A stretch of 42,086 bases of DNA from Actinomycetota bacterium (lineage in GTDB: Bacteria; Actinomycetota; Geothermincolia; Fen-727; Anoxymicrobiaceae), in contig JAHJCO010000027.1 of the NCBI GenBank assembly GCA_018831265.1, forward strand, positions 1-42,086, in the 5' to 3' direction. The notes under the pieces were generated by a model, which was not told where the DNA came from, made no database searches, and saw only the letters and a list, made by a program, of their open reading frames with translations. Shown here one piece after another: positions 27,501-34,768 of the stretch. Both the position numbers and the translations under genes were made by a program. Every line of letters begins with the position of its first letter. Within the stretch, counting starts at the first letter, position 1.

Positions 27501-30500
27501 CTGACGCACGACCTTACGGTAAACGGAACCCTCTACATTGAGCCAGGCGTAGTCGTGAAGGCGGTCCCCTCCGCGCGCCCCACCATATGGGTAAACGGGC
27601 GGATGGATGCCCCGGGAACCCAGGAAGACCCCATCCGGATGACCTCGTACGCCGACGACTCCATCTACGGCGACACCAACCGGGACGGCTCCTCTGAAGG
27701 AAGGTCCGATGACTGGGGCGGCATCACCTTCCAGAACAACCTCCAGGCCTCCAGCCTCTCTCATGTCTATTCCCGCTACGCCCGAATCGCCTACAACAAC
27801 TACAGCGCCTCCTCACCCATCCTCTCCCAATGCCGGGCGGACGACACCGCGTGGTACGGCTTCCTCACCTACGGGGGGACTCCCGAGCTTTCTCAGTGCG
27901 AATTCACTGACGGGCTCCACGGCGTCTACGTGTGCAACGCGGGCTCGATCCAAATGACCGGCTGCACGGTAACAGACATGACCGAAGAGGGGTTCTTCAC
28001 CGACACGACGGTCACGTTCACCGTTGATGCCAACACCTTTGAAAGATGCAAGACGGGGATAATCATTGCCGACGTGGTCCTCAACTCGACCGTGACCAAC
28101 AACGAGGTCAACAACTCGACGGAGGTCGCCATCAACCTGGGCGCCTCGGCCCCCGAGAACGTAAGATACAACCATGGACAGGGAAACGCGGTGAACGGAA
28201 TCAGGGTGGCAGGCGTCTACGGCAGGGACACCTCGTGGAACGCCACCAACCGGAATCCCGAAGGTGGAGGCCAGCTCCCCTGGACGCTGGACAGGTACGG
28301 CTGGTACCACCCCACCTACGGGGGTTCATGCCTGGTGGTGGCCGAGAACCAGACGCTTACCATCCAGGCCGGCGCGGTCGCGAAGACGAAGACCGACGAG
28401 GGAGGCCCCTACATCGGGTGGGCGATCGTCGGCCGTGTTGTGACCCGGGGCACGAGTGAGAACCCCGTTGTCATCACCTCCATCAAGGACGACACCGTCT
28501 GGGGAGACACCGATAACAACGGGCCCTATCCCGGGGACTTGCGAAACGACGGCACCGGGCTCTCCCTGGGTTGGTGGGCCGGCGCCTCCTCCCAGGGCAT
28601 CGACCTGGAGCACACCACCTTCCGCTGCTTGGCGACGGCCATCTACGGGGGCACACCCGCCGGTTACCAGAACACGGTGAGGAACTGCCGCTTCGAGAAA
28701 TGCTACGGGGCCTTCAACATACAGGGCGGAGATTTCCTGATAGGTGACCCCCTGGCCCCCAACCACGACTCCGTGGTGGTGGATGACTGCGTATATGGAG
28801 GATACCTGGCGGGCTCAGGCCCCGTGCGTATCACCCACTCCACCTTCCGGAACATGTCCGACTACGGCCTGACCGTGGACGGAGACGGCACCTTCACACT
28901 GGACGAGAACACTATCCAGGACTGCGCAAACAACGGGATAGAGATCGCCTCCTGCGCAGGGGGAAGCGCGGTCAGCTCCAACCTCATCGAGAGGTGCGGG
29001 TGCGGCGTCAACGTGGATGGGTGTGGAGAGACTACTACCATCGCTTCCAACGAGATTAACGAGTGCACGGAGTTCCTCGGGATGGTGACTAATAGCGAGG
29101 CTTTCATCAACGCAGAAATATACGGTAACTCGGGGTCTGGGTCAGGCAGAAACTCTTTCGAGATCGGCGGAATCACACTACATACCGGCCAGAGCAAGAT
29201 ACTGGGTGGTAATCCGGTTCCCTACTCGGTCACGCGCGGGCCCCTGACCGTTGAGAGCGGCGGTGCCTTACTCTTCAACGCCTTCTACGGATGGCCGGTT
29301 GGCGTGAAGTGCAGTGACTATCAGATAACGATACAAAGCGGCGGACTGTTCAACTGCAACTCTGCTCTGATCACGAGTATGTGGGACAGGGACGGCGGGC
29401 GGACACTGAACACAGCAGAGGGGGATCGTGATCCCGAATCCTCCGACTGGCTGGGAATCAACGTCGAGTCGGGCTCCTTAGTATCGATCACGAATTCCTC
29501 GCTGCGGTACGGGGGTGGCGATTCGTTCGCGCTGATCAGGGTCGCAATTGGCGCCAGCCCGGAACTCCACGATCTGAACTTCCGTAACGCATTTACACCT
29601 GAAGACCCAAACGACGCGAGCACAGGTGTCTATTTCGCTGGACCGTCGAGCACCTCGCTTACCGGCTGTCTAATAGAGCATTGTCAGAAGGGGGTCTCCT
29701 ATGCTCAAGGGAATACCGAGCCGTCGGCGGTCGTGAACGACTGCAAGCTCTGGAACTGCGGATATGGTGTCTACGCCCACAGTCTTATAGATGACAACCT
29801 GCCGATAAACGCTCAGGATAATGATTGGAATGACGACCAGCAGTGTCCCGAGGATGATGGCAGAAAGGTGAAGAACGGCCCCGGACCGGCGGGTGACGGC
29901 AGCCGTGTCAACAACGTCGAGGCAATCGATATCCTCCCCTGGACCGGCCTCCAGCAAGACTTGAAGCTGGATGACGATGACGTCAACCGTCCTGAGATTG
30001 ATTTGCACTACACCGCAGGCCAAGACCTCGATAGCTCGCTTGCGGCACTGGAGTTGATTGAGGGAATCTGCCAGGCACCAGGAGTCAATGTGGAAGTGCG
30101 GCAGTTCAAGTCGAGGACGGACAAGCCGGATATGCTCAGTGCAACAGAGCGTGATGGACGTGATCTTTTCAACGGATGGGGTCACGAGTTCCCACAGTTC
30201 AAGGGACAGGACCCGTTCGCCTACGACAACGCGGACCTGACATACATAGACGGCCACGCGGCCATTACACCGCGGTCGTACGCCGGATCGGAACGCCTGA
30301 CGCCCATCTACTCGAATGTCAGCTATGACCTGCCGGACGTGTTCTACTCGCAGCCGGAGAGCGGCCGAAAGGACCTGCTCAGCAGTGACATCGCATGGGG
30401 AGATCAGGATCTGGAGTGGGTCGTAGTCGATGGCTGCCGTTTCTTCGCCAAGGACACGCAGGTCGATACCCGGTGTGGCGGTAACGACGGGCACCACGGC

Positions 30501-31400
30501 ATCGAGGGGCTGGACAACAGCTACGATAACCACGAGGCATACTTCAACCTGGACGACATCGACAACAGGCTGAGGCCGGTTACGATCGACAAGGGTCTTC
30601 ACCTCGTGATGGGCCATGCCACGGTCAGCCGGGCGGGCTCAGCGCATGCGAAGCCGTTCACCGAGCGCATATTAGAAGGTGACGTTATCAGCGATGCGTA
30701 TACTGAAGAAAACCGTGTCGCCCAACAGTACGACGACAGGTCGAACGACTCCATCCAATGGGACACAAGTACCGTAAGACGTGCTGGCGGTCTGACGATC
30801 GTCTACGGTGCGACCAGTTGCCTTAACGACCACTTCTGGGGGAGAGGAACGGTATCACAGGACCCAGTACCGGGTGCAGAGACTGATTACGACTGGAGCT
30901 CTTCCGACCAGTACATGACCGGCAGCCCCCCCGGAGAGGCAGGAAGCCCACACGACCCATTACATCCGGATCCTGACCATCCCTCGGTGCGTGACGACGA
31001 GATGTGGCAGGACATTGCGTCCGAATTGAGTATTTCTGATTCTGACCCGAACGAAGATGAATACCGGGTCGAGCCCGGCAATACAATTACGATTCATGCT
31101 GAGTCTTGTGAATGGCAGGACGGAGGCGTCTTCCCCATGCCGTTCGACGACCGGTTGTTCGGGGGCAATCGAGGCGTCTCGGTTTACTTCCACAAAGCGG
31201 ATTCCGAGGAGTCCGAGTTCATAGGGCCGAAGCCTGCCCACGTGTCAAACGATACGGAAATAGCCGTCAAACTGCCCTCCGAGGCCGAAGGCTTTACCAG
31301 GGAAGACACATTCCAGGTTTTTATCTGCAACAAGCGGACCTTCTACTGGGGTTACCTCGATAAAACGATCTTCGTGAAACTGGAGCAGCCGAATCCATGA
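24561..31400 (+). CDS. Giant secreted TIG-repeat / beta-helix protein with possible His-Cys C-terminal domain
   Basis: 2279 residues from ATG 24561, behind GGGGGGA. Signal peptide 1-40 (LVLTLSIAVVCALVLSASAA). Residues 41 to about 870 are nine TIG/IPT units of about 92 residues, each with TSITPDxAGSG, then ITCTLDLTGA and WDVVVTNPDGG. A BIG2-like domain follows (about 878-960, VTPSEVTLENNSQQQFEAIG). Residues of about 965-1765 form a right-handed parallel beta-helix with repeated short turns (NNLQASSLSHVYSRYARIAY). The C-terminal 510 residues hold ADLTYIDGHAAITPRS (His1899) and DQDLEWVVVDGCRFF (Cys1959), spaced as in caspase/gingipain-like folds and similar, as I recall, to DUF6345. Catalysis is unproven. 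The 31414 gene follows after 13 bases. Confidence 0.85.
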   Translation: MSNSGETLSNRACSITATSCLVLTLSIAVVCALVLSASAAVPPTVTSITPDSARSGHASVFIRNLAGTGFAKGATVKLTKSGQADIVATRVVVASSRRITCVLDLSTAAPGAWDVVVTNQDGGSGRLTGGFTVLPPYPRITSITPDNAGSGNPSVSATVSGARFLPGVQVRLARTPNDYITASVVSVTPTSIECTFDLTGAQAGIRDVVVRNADGGSDTLENGFRVNPAPVVRSIIPNQGGTGNPSLLIIHLGGSRFEEGAQVFLARTGYAPIQASGVTVVSRASITCTLDLTGAALGAWDVTVINPDGGRGVLGNGFRVTSEPTVLSVTPDNAGSGNENASARITGAGFSPGATVKLVRYNETIQASRIDELTPTSISCTFDLRGARQGYWDVVVTNPDGGFGTLADGFRITRAPRVNLVLPNSAPSGKAGLGVTVYGLYFAPGASVALSRPQEGDIQAAEVTFVSSSRLTCVLDLTNALPGTWDVHVTNPDGGRGVRLGGFTMTEGPTVTSITPSSAQTGETVQVTDLSGDLFQAGATVRLTREGQPEIAATEVVVVSPQKITCTLNLTGASPGAWNVVVTNPDGGSGSLGGGFTVDMLPPPTVTSILPDWANSEDGVVPVTVTGTEFSSGAQFKLSRTGHDDIDAQDETVVSSTELSGTLNINQAASGSWDVVVTNPDYQSGTLPNGFTVNPPPSPTSITPESAGSGATEVRVTITGTHLDHTGSVILEKGELRITASNLSITSPTQITCLLDLTDAEPGAWDLVVTDIYSGEGRLPEAFTVNPAPAVYGIDPDEARTGDVIGAEVTGSGFVRDATVKLVRGSFEITSATDFNSEESLTCTLDLTGAEVGAWSVEVINQDGGTGTWSGEFTVTAAQTLISIEVTPSEVTLENNSQQQFEAIGRDQDGAEIPITPDWSCDTEAGEIDPAGLFTALGWGTVEVTASVGDLTGKATVHIPSYIGGTYQDLTLEKRLNPWILTHDLTVNGTLYIEPGVVVKAVPSARPTIWVNGRMDAPGTQEDPIRMTSYADDSIYGDTNRDGSSEGRSDDWGGITFQNNLQASSLSHVYSRYARIAYNNYSASSPILSQCRADDTAWYGFLTYGGTPELSQCEFTDGLHGVYVCNAGSIQMTGCTVTDMTEEGFFTDTTVTFTVDANTFERCKTGIIIADVVLNSTVTNNEVNNSTEVAINLGASAPENVRYNHGQGNAVNGIRVAGVYGRDTSWNATNRNPEGGGQLPWTLDRYGWYHPTYGGSCLVVAENQTLTIQAGAVAKTKTDEGGPYIGWAIVGRVVTRGTSENPVVITSIKDDTVWGDTDNNGPYPGDLRNDGTGLSLGWWAGASSQGIDLEHTTFRCLATAIYGGTPAGYQNTVRNCRFEKCYGAFNIQGGDFLIGDPLAPNHDSVVVDDCVYGGYLAGSGPVRITHSTFRNMSDYGLTVDGDGTFTLDENTIQDCANNGIEIASCAGGSAVSSNLIERCGCGVNVDGCGETTTIASNEINECTEFLGMVTNSEAFINAEIYGNSGSGSGRNSFEIGGITLHTGQSKILGGNPVPYSVTRGPLTVESGGALLFNAFYGWPVGVKCSDYQITIQSGGLFNCNSALITSMWDRDGGRTLNTAEGDRDPESSDWLGINVESGSLVSITNSSLRYGGGDSFALIRVAIGASPELHDLNFRNAFTPEDPNDASTGVYFAGPSSTSLTGCLIEHCQKGVSYAQGNTEPSAVVNDCKLWNCGYGVYAHSLIDDNLPINAQDNDWNDDQQCPEDDGRKVKNGPGPAGDGSRVNNVEAIDILPWTGLQQDLKLDDDDVNRPEIDLHYTAGQDLDSSLAALELIEGICQAPGVNVEVRQFKSRTDKPDMLSATERDGRDLFNGWGHEFPQFKGQDPFAYDNADLTYIDGHAAITPRSYAGSERLTPIYSNVSYDLPDVFYSQPESGRKDLLSSDIAWGDQDLEWVVVDGCRFFAKDTQVDTRCGGNDGHHGIEGLDNSYDNHEAYFNLDDIDNRLRPVTIDKGLHLVMGHATVSRAGSAHAKPFTERILEGDVISDAYTEENRVAQQYDDRSNDSIQWDTSTVRRAGGLTIVYGATSCLNDHFWGRGTVSQDPVPGAETDYDWSSSDQYMTGSPPGEAGSPHDPLHPDPDHPSVRDDEMWQDIASELSISDSDPNEDEYRVEPGNTITIHAESCEWQDGGVFPMPFDDRLFGGNRGVSVYFHKADSEESEFIGPKPAHVSNDTEIAVKLPSEAEGFTREDTFQVFICNKRTFYWGYLDKTIFVKLEQPNP

Positions 31401-31413
31401 TTGTGGAGAAGAC

Positions 31414-32412
31414 ATGACTCGAGTGACGGAGATGATGGGACGCAAGACCAGGAAATGGGTCATCGTCTGTGCCCTGGCAATCCTGGTCCTGGCAGGCTCG
31501 GGAATTGCCGCTTTCCTGCTTCTCAGAAACGGTGGCAACGAACCTCCGCCTTTCGAGAGAAAGATAAAGCCCGCGAAGGAGTTCGTACTGCCTCCCTTGC
31601 CGGAGCCGAAGCTCGGCCTTGATATCCCGGCCGGCCAGGAGAACCGGTCGGTGATCGGGGACTTCCAGTTTAGAATCGATCCTTCGGATTACCCGGTCGT
31701 GCCCGAGACATTGAACGTGTATGAGTACGTTCGCGCTATCGAAACCGAAGAACAGTTCCGGAGCATGGCCGCCAAGTTCGGGGTACAAGGCATCATGGAG
31801 AAGAGCGGTAATTTTTATGTAATCCATGACGGAGACAAGAAGTTCAGATACTGGTTCACCGAAGAAAGAGTCATGTACTCAGACGAGGAAGTGCAGAGAA
31901 GGCCAACGGAGAAACCGGATATCCCATCACAGGAGCAGTGCAGAACCATCGCCTGGAACCTAATGGAGAAGATGGGACTGCTGCCCCCGGAAGCAGAAAT
32001 AATAGGCGAGGCTACAGATGGGGGCAGTCTTAGAGCCAAAGGTCTCGATGATGTGATATTCGAACGATCAGTGGAGATCGGTCGAAGGCTTGATGGATAC
32101 CCCATACGTGGCCCCGGGATGGAGATGTGGGTGAGCCTGGGCGACAAGGGAGAACTCGCGAGCTTTGACTCCAGCATCAGGCCTTTGAAGCTCTTCGGGA
32201 CTTACAAGGTGAAATCGGTGGAGGAGGCCCTGGAAGACGCCCGAAAGGGGAACGGCACCATGAACCTGGATCCCGACATCCCTAATCCTACTGTGAACAA
32301 GATCTCCATCATGTACTACGCAGATCCGTCCGACCCGGAGAATAGGCTGCTTCAGCCCGTCTACTCAATCGTCGGTCAGTGCTGCATCTATGTGCCGGCC
32401 ACCAAGGACTGA
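31414..32412 (+). CDS. Membrane-anchored partner of the giant protein, function unknown
   Basis: 332 residues from ATG 31414, six bases after GGAG and 13 bases after the giant gene, so the two are probably cotranscribed. One membrane helix (WVIVCALAILVLAGSGIAAF, about 15-35) is followed by an extracellular region with FGVQGIMEKSGNFYVIHDGD and YWFTEERVMYSDEE, which resembles a PepSY/YycI-like alpha-beta unit, and a second half with FERSVEIGRRLDGYPIRGPG. It ends LQPVYSIVGQCCIYVPATKD. I do not recognise a named family. In some DUF6345-type proteins I recall a similar region located N-terminally of that domain, which would explain the pairing; this is inference. Degenerate copies of its end lie downstream. 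Confidence 0.72.
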   Translation: MTRVTEMMGRKTRKWVIVCALAILVLAGSGIAAFLLLRNGGNEPPPFERKIKPAKEFVLPPLPEPKLGLDIPAGQENRSVIGDFQFRIDPSDYPVVPETLNVYEYVRAIETEEQFRSMAAKFGVQGIMEKSGNFYVIHDGDKKFRYWFTEERVMYSDEEVQRRPTEKPDIPSQEQCRTIAWNLMEKMGLLPPEAEIIGEATDGGSLRAKGLDDVIFERSVEIGRRLDGYPIRGPGMEMWVSLGDKGELASFDSSIRPLKLFGTYKVKSVEEALEDARKGNGTMNLDPDIPNPTVNKISIMYYADPSDPENRLLQPVYSIVGQCCIYVPATKD

Positions 32413-32504
32413 TCCAGGAACTCGTCACAGAGATTTGAGGACAGTAGTCTTCAAGTAGACTCTGTCTTGGAGACGGAGAAAGAACAGAGCGTATGCGGCA
32501 CAAC

Positions 32505-32537
32505 GCCTGCATCTACGTGCCCGCGATAAAGCAGTGA
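32505..32537 (+). pseudogene. Decayed 3' end copy 1 of the 31414 gene
   Basis: The frame reads ACIYVPAIKQ followed by TGA 32535-32537, matching CCIYVPATKD at the end of the 31414 protein. Nothing upstream continues the homology clearly. Confidence 0.6.
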
Positions 32538-32634
32538 TAAACGAGTTGAATTCTCTCTGAAATGAAACATCACGACAGGCTCTGTTCACCGACTCCACTT
32601 CTACTACTCAGACACATCCAGCCGCAAACATGGT

Positions 32635-32715
32635 CTCGTATTGCCTGTGTACGCATTCATGGGCAAGGACTGCTGCATCTACGTTCCGGCGGTCACTGAG
32701 AACCGGGTGGATTAA
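32635..32715 (+). pseudogene. Decayed 3' end copy 2 of the 31414 gene
   Basis: The frame reads LVLPVYAFMGKDCCIYVPAV and then TENRVD before TAA 32713-32715. This aligns with LLQPVYSIVGQCCIYVPATK of the intact gene, with a short extra tail. The upstream part of the gene is missing. Confidence 0.68.
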
Positions 32716-32819
32716 CCGCTCTTTTATGATGAATGACATGAATAGCGCTGCAGCCTCGGGGAAGAACAGGCTGGTCTGGTTGGCCCTCCTGTGCGCGATA
32801 CTAGCACCAGGCTAGGTCG

Positions 32820-32987
32820 GGCAACGGCACCATGCACTGTACCCCCGGGGGTGGAAGACCTGTCGTAGCGAGGGTAGAGCTGATCTATCACACCGATCCA
32901 GACAGACTCGAGTACGAGTCCTTACAGCCGGTGTACTCATTGACGGGACTAAAAGCCTGCATATACATACAAGCGACAAGGCACTGA
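32820..32987 (+). pseudogene. Decayed 3' end copy 3 of the 31414 gene
   Basis: A 55-residue frame ending at TGA 32985-32987 begins GNGTMHCTPGGGRPVVARVE and ends LQPVYSLTGLKACIYIQATR plus H. It aligns end to end with GNGTMNLDPD...LQPVYSIVGQCCIYVPATKD of the intact gene and has no start of its own. It is the longest of the three remnants. Confidence 0.75.
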
Positions 32988-33067
32988 TGATCGAGGCTCC
33001 TCCAGGGAAATGACGGGTCGTATCATGGCCCATTGGCGAGGCGATGAAAACGCGGTTCGGGCTTGAT

Positions 33068-33095
33068 TTGCACCCCTATGCCCCTGTGCTATAAT
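33068..33095 (+). promoter_or_regulatory. Promoter of the rpsF-ssb-rpsR-rplI-dnaB operon
   Basis: TTGCAC (33068-33073) and TATAAT (33090-33095) are separated by 16 bases, and TGC precedes the -10 (extended -10). Transcription should start near 33102, leaving a leader of about 52 bases. Confidence 0.75.
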
Positions 33096-33128
33096 GCTTT
33101 ACTCCGGGCCCGGGAGTGCCGGGTCTCG

Positions 33129-33148
33129 TCCGTTTTCAATCACGGAGG
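33129..33148 (+). promoter_or_regulatory. Leader hairpin over the rpsF ribosome site (S6:S18 leader candidate)
   Basis: TCCGT (33129-33133) pairs with ACGGA (33142-33146), which is part of the Shine-Dalgarno ACGGAGG. An upstream hairpin ACTCC...GGAGT (33101-33117) precedes it. The rpsF leaders of many bacteria bind S6:S18 through a CCG-containing stem at this place, and CCG occurs here at 33119 and 33130. Autoregulation is inferred. Confidence 0.5.
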
Positions 33149-33153
33149 ATGTA

Positions 33154-33444
33154 TTGCGCAAGTATGAGACGCTGCTCATAGCGAGGCCGGACATGGAGGA
33201 GGAGCAGCTGAAGAAGCTGCTCGACGATGTGTCCGGGATCATAGCAAGGGAGGGTGGCTCGGTCACGGGCGTGGACGTCTGGGGCCTGCGCCGCCTGGAG
33301 TACCCGATAAAGCACGAGGAGTCGGGTCACTACGCCGTGGTAAACTTCGAGAGTGGGCCCGGCGCGGTGAAAGAGCTCGAGCGGGTCATGGGGATCAGGG
33401 ACGAGGTGCTGCGCACCAAGACGCTCGTAAAGGAGAAGCGCTAG
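33154..33444 (+). CDS. rpsF: 30S ribosomal protein S6
   Basis: 96 residues from TTG 33154, five bases after GGAGG (33144-33148). The protein opens LRKYETLLIARPDMEEEQLK and has VDVWGLRRLEYPIKHEESGH and RTKTLVKEKR at the end, as in bacterial S6. S6 binds the central domain of 16S rRNA with S18. The start gives the normal family length; the open frame further upstream (from 33094) covers the promoter and leader and is not coding. It is the first gene of the operon and is followed without a gap by ssb. Confidence 0.95.
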   Translation: MRKYETLLIARPDMEEEQLKKLLDDVSGIIAREGGSVTGVDVWGLRRLEYPIKHEESGHYAVVNFESGPGAVKELERVMGIRDEVLRTKTLVKEKR

Positions 33445-33867
33445 ATGGCGGGTCTGAACCACGTGATACTGATGGGAAACCTCACCAGGGACCCCGAGAT
33501 GAAGTTCACGAGCGCGGGCAAACCCCTTGCCACGTTCGGCATCGCGGTAAACCGCGTACCCTACACCAACGAGGACGGCCAGCGGATCGAGGGCGTTGAC
33601 TTCTTCAACGTGGTCGTCCATGGGCGCCAGGCCGAGACCGTCAACCAGTACCTCAAGAAAGGCAGCGGGGTGGCGGTCGACGGCAAGCTCCGCTACCGGG
33701 CCTGGCAGACGGACGACGGCCAGAAGCGCTCCGCGGTCGACGTGGTGGGGATGAACGTTCAGTTCCTGCCCAGGGGCGGGGAGGGCGGTCCTCCCGCCGC
33801 GGCCCCTGACGAATTCGCCGACATCGACGTGCCGGCGGGCGAAGGTAGTGACGATTACCTATGGTGA
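33445..33867 (+). CDS. ssb: Single-stranded DNA-binding protein
   Basis: 140 residues from ATG 33445, directly after the rpsF stop. The OB fold is seen in [40 protein letters not shown] and [19 protein letters not shown]. The acidic tail ends DDYLW rather than the classical DDDIPF, though an acidic-aromatic tip is kept. SSB coats single strands during replication and recruits partners by this tip. The stop overlaps the rpsR start region. Confidence 0.95.
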   Translation: MAGLNHVILMGNLTRDPEMKFTSAGKPLATFGIAVNRVPYTNEDGQRIEGVDFFNVVVHGRQAETVNQYLKKGSGVAVDGKLRYRAWQTDDGQKRSAVDVVGMNVQFLPRGGEGGPPAAAPDEFADIDVPAGEGSDDYLW

Positions 33868-34127
33868 TGAGAAGAGGCTCCAAGAGCAGCGATAAAAAGA
33901 CCTCTCCGTACCCCAAGAAGCAGAAGCGCAAGTTCTGCTTTTTCTGCAAGGAGAAGATCGACTACATCGACTACAAGGACGTCGGCCTGATGCGCCGCTT
34001 CCTCTCCGAGCGCGGCAAGATAAGGCCCCGCCGGGTCACCGGCACCTGCGCCCAGCACCAGGTCGAGCTCTCCAAGGCCATAAAGAACGCGCGCGAGGTC
34101 GCGCTTCTACCCTACCCACGCAAGTAA
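33861..34127 (+). CDS. rpsR: 30S ribosomal protein S18, zinc-binding form
   Basis: 88 residues. ATG 33861 overlaps the end of ssb; ATG 33867 is equally possible and gives 86 residues. The S18 core is clear: [37 protein letters not shown] and [13 protein letters not shown]. The CxxC with a third Cys and a His is the zinc-binding (C+) version; many actinobacteria also hold a zinc-free paralogue induced under zinc starvation. S18 pairs with S6 in the 30S platform. Translation is probably coupled to ssb. Confidence 0.95.
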   Translation: MVMRRGSKSSDKKTSPYPKKQKRKFCFFCKEKIDYIDYKDVGLMRRFLSERGKIRPRRVTGTCAQHQVELSKAIKNAREVALLPYPRK

Positions 34128-34149
34128 CCCCACAGGAGCTGTGATCGCG

Positions 34150-34764
34150 GTGAAGATCCTACTGACGCAGGACATCGAGCGCGTCGGCCGCATGGGCGAG
34201 GTGGTCGAGGTTGCTGGCGGCTACGCGCGCAACTACCTCATCCCGCGCGGCATGGCGGTCGGGGTCACCCGCGGCCGCATGAAAGAGATCGACGAGCAGC
34301 GTAAGGTGCTCGAGGTCAAGGCCGCGCGCGAGCGCGAGCGGCTGATGGGACTGGCCGAGAAGGTGCAGGGACACAAGCTGGAGATAACCACGCGCTGCAG
34401 CGCCACCGGCAAGCTGTTCGGCTCGATCACCAACCGCCAGGTCGCCCAGGCGGTCCTCGATGCCACCGGCGAGGAGATAGACCGACACAAGATACACGTG
34501 GACGATCGCATCAGGGCGGTCGGCACCTACCACGCCACGGTCAAGCTGCACCCGGACGTCGAGGTCGACCTGGAGTTCGAGGTGGTGGGAGAGGGCTTCG
34601 TGCCCGAGGAGCCGGAGCCCGACGAGTCGGAGATCGCAGCGGAGCAGGCCGCCGCGGCGCCCGAGGCGCCCGAGGCCGAGACCGCCGAGGGAGAGGCTGA
34701 AGCCGAGGGCCCGCCCGAGGCGCCGGAGAGCGCGGGCGCGGGTCTGGAACCAGACCAGGTCTGA
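34150..34764 (+). CDS. rplI: 50S ribosomal protein L9 with acidic C-terminal extension
   Basis: 204 residues from GTG 34150, 11 bases after GGAG; GTG 34141 would lie only two bases from it. The N-terminal rRNA-binding domain (VKILLTQDIERVGRMGEVVE, then YARNYLIPRGMA) and the C-terminal domain (ATGKLFGSITNRQVAQAV) are typical of L9, which normally has about 150 residues. From about 150 there is an Ala/Glu/Pro-rich tail (PEEPEPDESEIAAEQAAAAP and on). The tail is low-complexity, probably disordered; its role is unknown. The gene is four bases from dnaB. Confidence 0.94.
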   Translation: MKILLTQDIERVGRMGEVVEVAGGYARNYLIPRGMAVGVTRGRMKEIDEQRKVLEVKAARERERLMGLAEKVQGHKLEITTRCSATGKLFGSITNRQVAQAVLDATGEEIDRHKIHVDDRIRAVGTYHATVKLHPDVEVDLEFEVVGEGFVPEEPEPDESEIAAEQAAAAPEAPEAETAEGEAEAEGPPEAPESAGAGLEPDQV

Positions 34765-34768
34765 GCCG

